From Plantago ovata (Eukaryota; Streptophyta; Magnoliopsida; Lamiales; Plantaginaceae): DNA of 64,000 bases. The position numbers and the translations under genes are program-made. Where the stretch lies: contig CM051458.1 in the NCBI GenBank assembly GCA_028274465.1, positions 70,526,885 to 70,590,884 of the forward strand, written 5' to 3'. Of this stretch, positions 55,881 to 64,000 are shown one piece after another (position 1 is the stretch's first letter; the number at the start of each line of letters is the position of its first letter). The notes below the pieces were generated by a model. That model had not been told where the DNA came from. It did no database searches and was given only the letters and a program-made list of their open reading frames with translations.

Positions 55881-56098
55881 CTTATTCTATCGAATAGGTT
55901 TGGGGAGGGGGTTGCCTTATTTGATCTTGTCTTTCGTCTTTGAGTCGTTGTAAAGTTTTCTTTTTCTTTTTCTTTTTGTTTTGTGTCCCAACCTATTCTT
56001 CGAATAGGTATGGGGAGGTGTCTTTGTAGAAGAGTCTTTCCTTTTTCTTTTTCGTCTTTGTGCTCAAACCTATTCTTTCGAATAGGTTTGGGGAGGTG
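55881..56098 (+). repeat. three hairpin plus purine-run repeats
   Basis: The unit ACCTATTCTTTCGAATAGGT followed by TTGGGGAGG occurs at 55881-55911, 55990-56020 and 56067-56098. The palindrome plus PPT-like purines recalls the true PPT (GGTTTGGGGAG) at the element end. Confidence 0.75.
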
Positions 56099-56134
56099 TT
56101 TTTGACACTTAGTACTGCTGCTTGCCCCTATATA

Positions 56135-56236
56135 TAAAAAAAAAAAGAAAGAGAAAAAGAAAAGAAGAAGAAAAGAAAAAGAAATATAAAAAAAAAGAGA
56201 AAAGAAAAAAAAAAGAAGAAAGAAAATAAAGAATAA
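56135..56236 (+). repeat. homopurine A/G tract
   Basis: About 100 bases of A with scattered G on the plus strand. Low complexity; open frames across it are artefacts. Confidence 0.9.
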
Positions 56237-56833
56237 GACCCAAAAGCAAAAGAAGGGTCGTTGCAAGCCAAAAGCAGTCTCGTAGTGTCAAGTGTCATGT
56301 AAATATTTTGTCCTTGTGAAATGTCGAGTTGTAAATTCTATCTTTCGTTTCGTGTCGCCTTTGTCCAAGGCCTGCTCTTGACCACCCTCGTCTTGCTATT
56401 CAAGAAGTGGTTGAAAGAGGCTCACTCTTGAGAGTCTGGGTAGAATAGGGGAGTGTTATCTTTCTAAGGGAACCCTCCGTTTGATGAGAGCCAGTATTGG
56501 TTCGCCCTCTCTTGAGGAAAAGTCTCGCTTGGTGAACAGAAGTAAGTCCTCGGTTTCATAGGCACGGGGCAATTTTAGTATGATAACATGCATCATTGTG
56601 TCGTCACTGACCAGGTCCAGGTAGAAGATGTTACGTGAGACTCCTTTGTTTAACCAAGTGCACTTGAGAATGTGTATATTCGCAATCGACGCATACTTCA
56701 ACCTATTTGCATGTCATGTTCATTTGGTTTTGTTCATAAGCATTTGGTAGATTCAATAGATTAGTTCATTTTACTTGGCATGAGACTCCTTTTGTGTTGC
56801 ATTTAGGATAGTTTGTTGCTTGAGGACAAGCAA

Positions 56834-56850
56834 AGGTTTGGTTTGGGGAG
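56834..56850 (+). other. polypurine tract of Ath-1
   Basis: AGGTTTGGTTTGGGGAG immediately before the right LTR start TGATGAACG. This is the family's plus-strand primer site. Confidence 0.75.
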
Positions 56851-56852
56851 TT

Positions 56853-58254
56853 TGATGAACGTATTTTTGACGCATTCATCTTGTCTTTTTTACCTTCTTT
56901 AGCTATCTTCTAGCCTTGTTTTTTGGTTAGTTTTGTAGAATAGTGTCACGTTTTGTGTTTTCTGCATTTTCAGGCACTTAGGTATGAAACGGCGTTTTTG
57001 GAGCTAAAAACGAGCCGTTTAGATGAAAAAGATGGCCCCGTTGAAGTTCCCCAATCTCCGTGGCTTGTTCGTAAGTGTTTGAGCATCAATAAGCATCGAG
57101 AAGGATAAGTCCAAGGCACCCGAGGGCCATGCGAGGGCAAAAATATTGAGTTTGAAGATAAAAATCTGCCCAGGAGCCAAGCTAAGCGCCTGGAATACTG
57201 AAGCGCTCCGCTTCATTTTCCAGGAGCTTTGGCACAGAAGCCAAGCGAAGCGCTTGGAGTGCCAAAGTGCTTCGCTTGCCAAGCGCTCCGCTTGGCTTCT
57301 CCAAGCGGTCCGCTTGGCAGCGGTTACGTTTTCGGATTTTCCTTCTTAGATCTGATCTTTGATCATTTTTTGAATATCTTTTGAACTGTAACTTCGTTTT
57401 GGAGAGCTCCTAAGCCCCAAAAATCAGAGAAAACTCAGATTACATTGTATTTTAGCTTGGGATTCAAGGTTTTGATTGGAATTCATCCTTTGTAATCATC
57501 TACGGAGAGGTTTTCTTTGATTTCCACCGATTAGTGACAGCTTTGGTGGTAACTTGTATCACTCTCTTGTCTTATAGTTTGATATGATGTATTCTGATTA
57601 TTATTCATATGAATTGATGTCTATGTTGATGAATATGAGTAGCTAAATCTTTTGTGTTGGTGGTAGAATGTAGAATATGCATGCTATGGGTTATGTTTAT
57701 GCTTACATGAGATTGTGATTCAATCTTGCTGCAAATTCCTTCATATGATTCTTAGTTGCCTATAAAATATATTCGAATTGAGTATAGTGACAAACTCTTG
57801 GTCAATGAAAGCTATAGGATTGTATGTTAGAGATTTGCAGCATGCTAGATAAATGGTGTTAGTGACAAGCACCTCTAAAGTATTGATAGTGGTCTTTTAT
57901 GATGTGTGTCTTAATGTTACCTAGACGAGTTGCTTAGCAGACTTGATCGAAGGTTTTACGCACTGAACTTGTGAGCATATTCGTAACCCATGCATGTGTA
58001 TTTGATTTCTACCACCAACCGTTTTCCAAACTTGATTACAACAATCTGATTTCTCGTTGCTTTGTTCAAAGGAAACGATTCTATAAACATTTGAACTCGT
58101 TGACTGAAATTACTAGCAAAAACCTCAAGCAAAGCCACGTTAGGTCCCGAGAGAACGACACTCGGGGACAACTTGCCATTGCACTCTAGTTTGTGTAGTG
58201 ATAAGTGTTCTTAGGCTTTTAAACAAATTTAATTGGTGAAAAACGACATCATCA
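56853..58254 (+). repeat. right LTR of Ath-1 (about 1,402 bp)
   Basis: Starts TGATGAACG and ends GACATCATCA, followed by GTACT. Palindrome array at 57172-57322. Close match to the split left LTR. Confidence 0.94.
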
Positions 58255-58259
58255 GTACT
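58255..58259. repeat. target-site duplication of Ath-1, right (GTACT)
   Basis: Same five bases as 42137-42141; Sir-C gag resumes here. Confidence 0.95.
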
Positions 58260-58548
58260 TCGAGTTTGTTTTCCTTGGTTTTGTCAGATCCAGCACGAAG
58301 ATCTTGAACCATTTTCCAAGCTTCCTTAGCAGTTTTAGCACCCCACAGTTTGCACTGTATAGTATCTGGAGTAGATCGAATAATGATATTTCTTGCTTGG
58401 CCATCAAGACGGAATCTTTTGCCTCCATCTGAAGTCCATTCCTCTCTTGGTTTTGGTATGACAGTATCGACCGGTTCTCCTAAGATAGTTTCCTTTTCAC
58501 CATCATCTGTGATCTTGTGAGGAAAGCTTCTTTCAATTTTAGTGACCA
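58260..58548 (-). CDS. Sir-C gag N-terminal part
   Basis: The minus strand encodes capsid sequence matching Sir-A, 14790-15075: E-R-S-F-P-H, R-E-E-W-T-S-D, R-F-R-L-D-G-Q-A-R-N-I-I and C-K-L-W-G-A-K-T-A-K-E-A-W. It adjoins the GTACT duplication, so it belongs to the same gag as 40131-42136. It ends at the Tat-2 LTR. Confidence 0.88.
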
Positions 58549-59491
58549 TGATAGAAGGGTCCGATTACCTTTCACCATGGTCCGACCAGACAAAAGACTA
58601 GGCAAAATAGCCTAAGTCCTTATGTTCGACCTAGAAGTACAACTGCCCTACTAGTCATTGAGCTGCCCTACTAGCGTGGTGACGCCCTACTAGAAGGACA
58701 AAGCCCTAGTAGCCATCAACTAGGAGAAAGTCAAGCCAAGCAAAGAGCTCCTCGGGCTACACCACAACCTCCGGCTACATAGGGTCGCCCTAGCAGCACG
58801 CCGAGAGGAACAAGATTGGTGCCCTTCTGCACTACTAGCACTGGTAGTCGGACGAGTGTCCTTCCGCCCTACTACCACAGGTGGCCGGACATAACTCCTT
58901 ACGTCAAGGAAGAAAATGTTCTAAGGAAAAGGTCGTCCTCGGACCTTAGAAGCTCGGCAGTCGCCTTACTACCCCGTCCTCGGACAGTACTAGGGTGACA
59001 CCCGCCCTAGGAACACTTTGTTACCAAGGAACACCATTTTACCCTAGTCAACCTCAGTAGATGATCTGGGCCAAAGCCCATGGGTCACTTCAAATGGGCC
59101 TAAGCCCATGAGAGACTCAATCTTGGCCGGACACTTGTCACGATCCTAAGGGCTCAGGCAATATTCTATTACAGCTATAAATATGGGCTCACTCAAATCA
59201 AGGTACTCAATTATTCAATCATTAAGAGATCCCATCACACTACTTTCTCACTCTACATTTACTAGGGAAGCCTACCAACTCCCTACATGTAAAGTCGTCC
59301 CTCCGGCTTGATCATTGACAAGCCGGGCTTGTGGCACTAACCCCCCCCCCCCCCCCGCTAAGTTATACCTCAGGTCCTAGGCACAGTACGGAAGGCACTT
59401 GAAGTGCGAAAGACGCTCTAGAACCTTCTCCCTACAACGCTCCATAGGAAAGTACGACGCTCCAGAGGAAAGCACTAATTACCTATCAACA
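58549..59491 (+). repeat. 5' LTR of Tat-2
   Basis: The end is clear (CTATCAACA before the PBS). The start is placed at TGATAGAAGGG where Sir-C homology ends, so it is approximate. It holds repeated GCCCTACTAG words (58645, 58665, 58684), a TATA box at 59175-59184, and a run of C (about 59340-59357). Confidence 0.65.
59175..59184 (+). promoter_or_regulatory. TATA box in Tat-2 LTR
   Basis: CTATAAATAT about 310 bp before the LTR end, in the same relative place as the TATA of Tat-1. Confidence 0.6.
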
Positions 59492-59493
59492 TT

Positions 59494-59511
59494 TGGCACC
59501 GTTTGCGGGAA
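59494..59511 (+). other. primer-binding site of Tat-2
   Basis: TGGCACCGTTTGCGGGAA, two bases after the LTR. It parallels the PBS of Tat-1 with a few substitutions. Confidence 0.8.
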
Positions 59512-59728
59512 ACGATCAAAAGGTTACCCTCGCCCTACTAGCGCGGTCCGAAGGATGGTTAATCCAAGAAGAAGTACTCGCCTTGCGCTATTACTATAAT
59601 GGGATTTCAAAAACATGGGGTTCATTTTTTAAGCTTCTCCTTACCCGCACTAAGGGAAGTCTAAGATTTTCCTTCCGGTACGCTTTGCCGCCGGACCCCC
59701 ACCTGCACGTCCCCGGGACCGTCCCCCA

Positions 59729-61520
59729 TTGGGCAGCAGAGGTAGAGGAAGGGGGCGAGGCAACGGTGGTAGGGTAGTTAGAAATGATAATGTTGATGAT
59801 TACACGTACGACGACTTGCTCGATGGAGCACCGGCAAGCGTCACTGCTCCGGAGGAAGGAGTTTCCGAAAATGCGCCTCAAGGGATTCCCGCCGGATCCA
59901 GTTTTGGCGCATTAAGGAATTCCGCTCAACTGGTCCCAAGGCGAACTCAACCGGTCCCAAGGCAAGATCAATCGGCAGCAATGAACTTTACCCTTCCCAA
60001 CGGACGAGTAGTCCGTCCCGCGGACTTTGGCTTCACGGAGGCGCAATACGGATTGTTCATCCTGACTATCCAAGGATGCCTAGGAGAAAATGAGGCAGCA
60101 AGAGTAGAGGAAGAAATAAGGGCCCAAAGGCAACCCCAAGTGCAAGAACCCGCACCCATTCGAGCAAGAACACATCCCACTCAAGATGAAGTTCAATCTC
60201 GAGTGAGTCCTAGGCCAATTCACTCAAGGCTAGGACCCCAAGGCGTACAATCAAGGCTAGGGCCCCAAGGCATGCAATCAAGGTTAGGTCCCCAAGGAGC
60301 TCCGAGAGACTTGAGAGAAATAATCGAACAAAGGTAAGGGCCTCACAAGCGCCCAATGACCCGCATCCCCCAGACCATCTCCAAGTGCCTCCGGACCAAC
60401 TTCAACTCCAAGTCATCAATCCGCCAACTCTTCCAGATCAAACCACTCCTCAGTGGCACAAGTTACTCCGATGATAGGCTTTGACCCCATGACCGAGAGG
60501 AGGCTAAACCTTGAAGAGCTAAAAGCCCAAAGAAAAGTCATTGAAGCACAAATAGATGTTTTGAAAACAAGCGTCCAAGAGAAAGAAAAAGACATGGAGC
60601 CAAGTGCACTATGTGATGCCATAAAAACTCGTGTGGTGAAGACCGATAGAGGATTCCGAACTTTGGAAAATTATGATGGTACTAGCTGTCCGAAGAACCA
60701 CCTTGTAAGATTTGGCACCAAGATGGAAGCCCACGGACATGATCCCAACACCAAGGCATTGATCTTCCCCTCGACACTTTGTGGAGAGGCAATGGTTTGG
60801 TGGTCTAACATAGACAATGGATCCATCACATCCTACAAAGAACTCACATCTCAATTCATCAAAAGATTTTAGAAAGTGATTCGGAAGAAAAGAGGAGTTA
60901 AGTACTTGGCCGAAATCGTCCAAAGACCGTCGGAGGACTTGAGAGAATTCTTGACAAGGTTCCATGAAGCGGCATACCAAGTAGAAACTCACGGAGCTAA
61001 GGAGCGAAAGGAATGCTTGTATGAAAATACCACCAATGAGAAGCTTCGGGACGGACTAGCAAAGTCCCATGTGGAGACCGAGAAAGACCTAGAGCAAGTA
61101 TGCGAGAACTTTTTGGCGGTAGAGGAGTTCCGAAGAACCGTCCCAGTGAGTACTGTTCCTCCGACCGCTCCGAAGGAAAAGGAACAACAAAGGCAAGGTC
61201 AGAATAATCCTCCGAAGCAAAACAGGCAAGACCAAAGGAATGAGAGAAATACCATCCAAAATGAGAACCACCATAGAAACGACTTTAGGGACAAGTGAAC
61301 CCCTATAAGGAGATCTCCCCCGAGGAGGTACGAGAAGTATACCGAGCTTAATAGGCCAAGATCCGAAATATTGAGCACTATTATAACAAGAAGGATGGAC
61401 GTTGATTGGCCCGAGCCTATGCCGGAGTCCCGAAAGCACAGAAATTCGGAAACGTTTTGCTACTTTCACAAAGGCAGAGGGCATACCATCGATTAATGTG
61501 TTAACCAAAAGACTGAAATC
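59729..61520 (+). CDS. Tat-2 gag
   Basis: Homologous to Tat-1 gag. It has the N-terminal T-L-P-N-G-R-V-V-R-P block with E-A-Q-Y-G-L-F, a repeated R-L-G-P-Q-G segment (60220-60300), capsid motifs N-Y-D-G-T-S-C-P-K and R-F-H-E-A-A, and a zinc-knuckle-like C-Y-F-H-K-G-R-G-H near 61460. Broken, several breaks. Confidence 0.82.
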
Positions 61521-61529
61521 GAGAAATTA

Positions 61530-62918
61530 GTGCGCCGAGGGCAATTGGTTAACTACGTTCCTCGTGAACAACCTGTCCACCAACTTATTCATCACATCGC
61601 CCCCGAACCACGAAGGGAGCCTTCAGCTTTGCCACCTCCACCACCTCCTCCTCCGGAGGGCGAGCGACATCGGGATTTTGTAAGAGAAGCAAACTTTGAG
61701 AATAGAACTATTCATAGGAGAATTCTTACTATTGTCGGAGGACCAACGGGAGGAGATAGTCCAAAAGCAAGAGAAAGGACCGCAAGCGACCTTACCGAAA
61801 GAGACCCCAAGTATGGACATGTTGCGCCGAAAGGAACCAACATGATCTCTTTCGACGATAGTGAACTTCCTCTGAGACATGCCGGAGGAGAGGACACTCA
61901 AGACCCAAGTTTTCCTCTTGTAGTGTCGCTCGACATTTTCTGCTTTGAAGTCCCAAATATACTAGTAGACACCGGGAGCTTAGTCAATCTCATCTTCACA
62001 AGTACTCTAAAAAAGATAAAAATTGACCCGAAGAAAGGATTAAAAGAACTGGTAAGCGCCCTAGTAGGGTTCGGAGGACAACCAATAATGCCTCTCGGAA
62101 GCATGATCCTACCGGTGTCCATGGGCAAGGATCGTTGCAGAGTAACAAAGTCGGTTACATTCTTGGTAGTTGATATTCCTTTCGACTATTATGTGGTAAT
62201 AGGCCGACCCGCCTTGTCTCAATTCAAGGTTGTTGTTTCAACCGTCCACAACCGCATGAAGTTTCCTTGCGACGACGGAGCCATAGGGCAAGAAATTGGA
62301 AACATAAGAGAGGCGTGGGAATGCTATACTCTTTCCGCAAGTGTGACCTCGAGCGCACGTTTCTCCCTAGGAGACACGGATCCGGAAGCAGGAGTAAATA
62401 CTTTTTACTCCATCCGAGCGACCCGGACCCGAAGGAAGTCTAAAAAACCTAGTTCGGCCGTAAGGCGAAGAAAAGCGGTCCAGAGGAAAGACCAAAGTTT
62501 AGCAGTGGCAGAGGTAAAAGAGCTCGAAGAGTACAAAGTAATTCCTCCCATCCCTCCGACCTCGAAGAAAAAAGCAATTTTTGTAGAAAACAAAATTGAA
62601 GCGAAGGAAGCTTTAGAAGAAATTCAAGTGGTAGAAGGGTCTCCCGACAAGGTCACAAGGATAGGGACAGAGATGACCGCAGAGGTACGAGTGAAGGTCA
62701 TCCAATGTCTCAGGGACAACAATGATGTCTTTGCATGGAGTACGGAGGATCTCAAAGGAATTGACCCTAGGGTCGCGGTTCACCATATGAACTTAGATCC
62801 CAAAATCATCCATATTCGCGAGAAACGAAGAGATTTCGGTCCAGAGGATAATGTCATCATTGAGGCCGAGGTCCAGAGGCTCTTGAAGGCGGGACACATC
62901 AAGAAAGTAAGATACTGA
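61530..62918 (+). CDS. Tat-2 protease and pre-RT region
   Basis: An open frame of 462 residues. A Pro-rich start leads to S-F-D-D-S-E-L-P-L-R-H-A-G-G. The protease has V-D-T-G-S-L-V-N-L-I-F and V-V-I-G-R-P-A-L-S, then a basic linker, then the start of the RT domain (I-R-E-K-R-R-D-F, V-Q-R-L-L-K-A-G-H-I-K). It corresponds to residues 1-350 of the Tat-1 pol frame. Confidence 0.88.
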   Translation: MRRGQLVNYVPREQPVHQLIHHIAPEPRREPSALPPPPPPPPEGERHRDFVREANFENRTIHRRILTIVGGPTGGDSPKARERTASDLTERDPKYGHVAPKGTNMISFDDSELPLRHAGGEDTQDPSFPLVVSLDIFCFEVPNILVDTGSLVNLIFTSTLKKIKIDPKKGLKELVSALVGFGGQPIMPLGSMILPVSMGKDRCRVTKSVTFLVVDIPFDYYVVIGRPALSQFKVVVSTVHNRMKFPCDDGAIGQEIGNIREAWECYTLSASVTSSARFSLGDTDPEAGVNTFYSIRATRTRRKSKKPSSAVRRRKAVQRKDQSLAVAEVKELEEYKVIPPIPPTSKKKAIFVENKIEAKEALEEIQVVEGSPDKVTRIGTEMTAEVRVKVIQCLRDNNDVFAWSTEDLKGIDPRVAVHHMNLDPKIIHIREKRRDFGPEDNVIIEAEVQRLLKAGHIKKVRY

Positions 62919-63183
62919 GATTGGGTTTGCAATGTGGTCCTAGTAGAAAAGGGCGAAGGGAAATGGAGAATGTGCAACAACTTCACTCGCCTCAACAAGT
63001 TTTGGTCGAAGGATCCTTATCCCCTTCCTAGGATCGACCAACTTGTGGATTCCACCGCCGGATATGCACTACTCAGCTTCATGGACGCCTACCAAGGCTT
63101 TTATCAAATAAAGATGGCGAGGGACGACGTGCCAAAGACAACCTTCTTTGCTAATGGAAATGTCTACTGCTTCAACGTCATAC
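62919..63183 (+). CDS. Tat-2 reverse transcriptase start
   Basis: RT fingers: K-W-R-M-C-N-N-F-T-R-L-N-K, D-P-Y-P-L-P-R-I-D and F-M-D-A-Y-Q-G-F-Y-Q. The domain ends here at the boundary with Sir-D. Confidence 0.85.
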
Positions 63184-64000
63184 CCTTTGGATCTGGATAT
63201 GTTTGTGTTTCATCATGTGACTCTTCAGCATGTAATTGTTCAGTACTACTGGTATATGGTTGTGTCTCTACTGGAATTGGTTCATCAGCAACTACTTGAT
63301 CAGCATTGTTGGTTTGAGATAACTCATCAGTAGACACAGGAGGTTGCGTAGTTTCAGCAACTTCTGGAGCAACTACCTCTTTAGCCGGGAATTCCTTATC
63401 ATGAACTACATTTATCTTGACATGACATGGAGTTGGAGTGTCATTGTCAGAATCATCATTAAGTTCAATAGATTTGACATTTCCAGCATTGGATTCAGTT
63501 CTTTGCTCGTGTATGAGTAGTTTCTTCATACATTCTGATATTTCTTCTTTAGCGGGGACTCCTTTGTCTTTTCATAGAATACAACATGCACTGATTCTTC
63601 AATCTTTTATGCCTTTTTGTTGTAAATTCTATAAGCTTTGCTATGTAAGGAGTAGCCAAGAAATATCGCTTCATCTGCCTTTGGTTGAAATGTCCTTAAA
63701 TATTCTCTACCATTGTTAAGAACAAAGCATTTGCAACCAAATACTCTTAGATGAGTGATGACAGGAGGTCTTCCAACAAATAACTCATAGGGAGTTTTGT
63801 TGTATACCTTAGTTATTAAACATCTATTTTTAGTATAGCAGGAAGTATTAATCGCTTCAACTCAATAAGCTTCACTTATACTCAATAAGCTTCACTTATT
63901 TCAGCGTCAGCAAGCATAGTGCTAGCTGCTTCCTTAAAGGTACAATTCTTCCTTTCAGCAACACCATTTTGTTGAGGTGTCCTTACTGAGGATAACTGAT
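63183..64000 (-). mobile_element. Sir-D: copia integrase/linker fragment
   Basis: The minus strand encodes the integrase C-terminal part and acidic linker ([25 protein letters not shown]). It is closer to Sir-C (38430-39200) than to Sir-A or B. It continues past the right edge and ends on the left at Tat-2. Broken, several breaks. Confidence 0.85.

Larger units (their letters stand above)
54858..56852 (+). other. Ath-1 3' non-coding region
   Basis: No gene is supported. In order: a palindrome cluster (55112-55200); stem-loop GCTCGAGGACGAGC (55366-55379) followed by a purine-rich PPT-like run (55388-55403); about 440 bp shared with Ath-3; three copies of a CCTATTC...GAATAGG hairpin followed by GGGGAGG (55881-56098); an A/G tract (56135-56236); stem-loop GCTTGAGGACAAGC (56818-56831); and the PPT. 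Confidence 0.75.
42142..58254 (+). mobile_element. Ath-1: Athila-like LTR element, gag-protease plus extra ORF, no pol
   Basis: Plus-strand order is left LTR (42142-43254, interrupted by Ath-2, resuming 49708-49980), PBS, gag-protease (50124-52388), palindrome array, second ORF (53535-54857), long 3' region, PPT, right LTR (56853-58254). The termini are TGATG...CATCA and both sides carry GTACT. Without Ath-2 it is about 9.7 kb. No RT, RNase H or integrase is visible, so it would need enzymes in trans. The LTRs look near-identical and both ORFs are open, so it is young and looks whole for its type. Confidence 0.93.
31982..58548 (-). mobile_element. Sir-C: older Sirevirus-like copia, split by Ath-1
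   Basis: Minus-strand order is gag start (58260-58548), gag (40131-42136), protease, integrase, RT-RNase H, spacer, third ORF (to 31982). The interruption 42142-58254 is Ath-1, flanked by the duplicated GTACT. Ath-3 interrupts its 3' side at 31982, and its 5' side ends at Tat-2. No LTR of Sir-C is in the window. It differs from Sir-A/B at many positions in every gene, so it is an older copy or another subfamily. Broken, many breaks. Confidence 0.88.
58549..63183 (+). mobile_element. Tat-2: Tat-like Ty3/gypsy, 5' half
   Basis: Plus-strand order is LTR (about 58549-59491), PBS, gag, protease, start of RT. Clearly related to Tat-1 in gag and protease, but diverged. It stops inside the RT domain at about 63183, where Sir-D begins. 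No second RNase H, integrase or 3' LTR is present. Broken, several breaks. Confidence 0.85.

Noticed and set aside
56109-56291. Phe/Leu-rich membrane-protein-like frames
   Set aside because: Product of the A/G tract read on the opposite strand; low complexity.

Overview
The window looks like a block of flowering-plant heterochromatin made entirely of LTR retrotransposons nested in one another. I found no host gene, rRNA or tRNA gene. The plant origin is inferred from the element lineages (Tat- and Athila-like Ty3/gypsy, Sirevirus-like Ty1/copia), primer-binding sites matching plant tRNA-Asp and initiator tRNA-Met, and LTRs of 0.7-1.7 kb. The species cannot be named from the sequence. Two 100-N runs (965-1064, 20922-21021) mark assembly gaps.

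Names used here: Tat-1 and Tat-2 (Ty3/gypsy, Tat-like); Sir-A, -B, -C, -D (Ty1/copia, Sirevirus-like); Ath-1, -2, -3 (Athila-like elements with gag but no visible reverse transcriptase).

Layout. 1-964 is a Tat integrase-end fragment that repeats 1988-2949. 1065-9439 is Tat-1 on the minus strand, with gag, protease-RT-dual RNase H, integrase, a far-3' region carrying an antisense reading frame, and a 5' LTR at 8691-9439. Tat-1 sits in the 3' part of Sir-A. Sir-A and Sir-B (9440-28665, minus strand) form a tandem in which one LTR (15302-16986) serves as the 5' LTR of Sir-A and the 3' LTR of Sir-B. Sir-B also has a large third ORF region (17249-20920) between pol and that LTR. The Sir-A/B pair lies inside Ath-3 (28666-31981), which lies inside the third ORF of Sir-C. 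Sir-C runs from 31982 to about 58548 on the minus strand. Its gag is split by Ath-1 (42142-58254, plus strand), flanked by the 5-bp duplication GTACT. The left LTR of Ath-1 is itself split by Ath-2 (43255-49702, minus strand), flanked by ATATT. From 58549 to about 63183 is Tat-2 (plus strand), which ends abruptly against Sir-D (to 64000).

Relative age, from nesting and visible divergence: Sir-C/D are oldest; then Ath-3 and Ath-1; then Sir-A/B and Ath-2; Tat-1 is among the youngest. Tat-2 postdates Sir-C but cannot be placed further.

Most unusual signals: (i) the heptamer TTGCTGA/TCAGCAA saturates the Sir family, in LTRs and coding regions alike; (ii) arrays of short perfect palindromes recur at equivalent places in the LTRs and internal regions of all three Ath elements, with a different core in Ath-3; (iii) two independent Ath copies share a gag-protease plus extra-ORF layout with no polymerase; (iv) the Ath-1/Ath-2 arrangement builds kilobase-scale inverted repeats.
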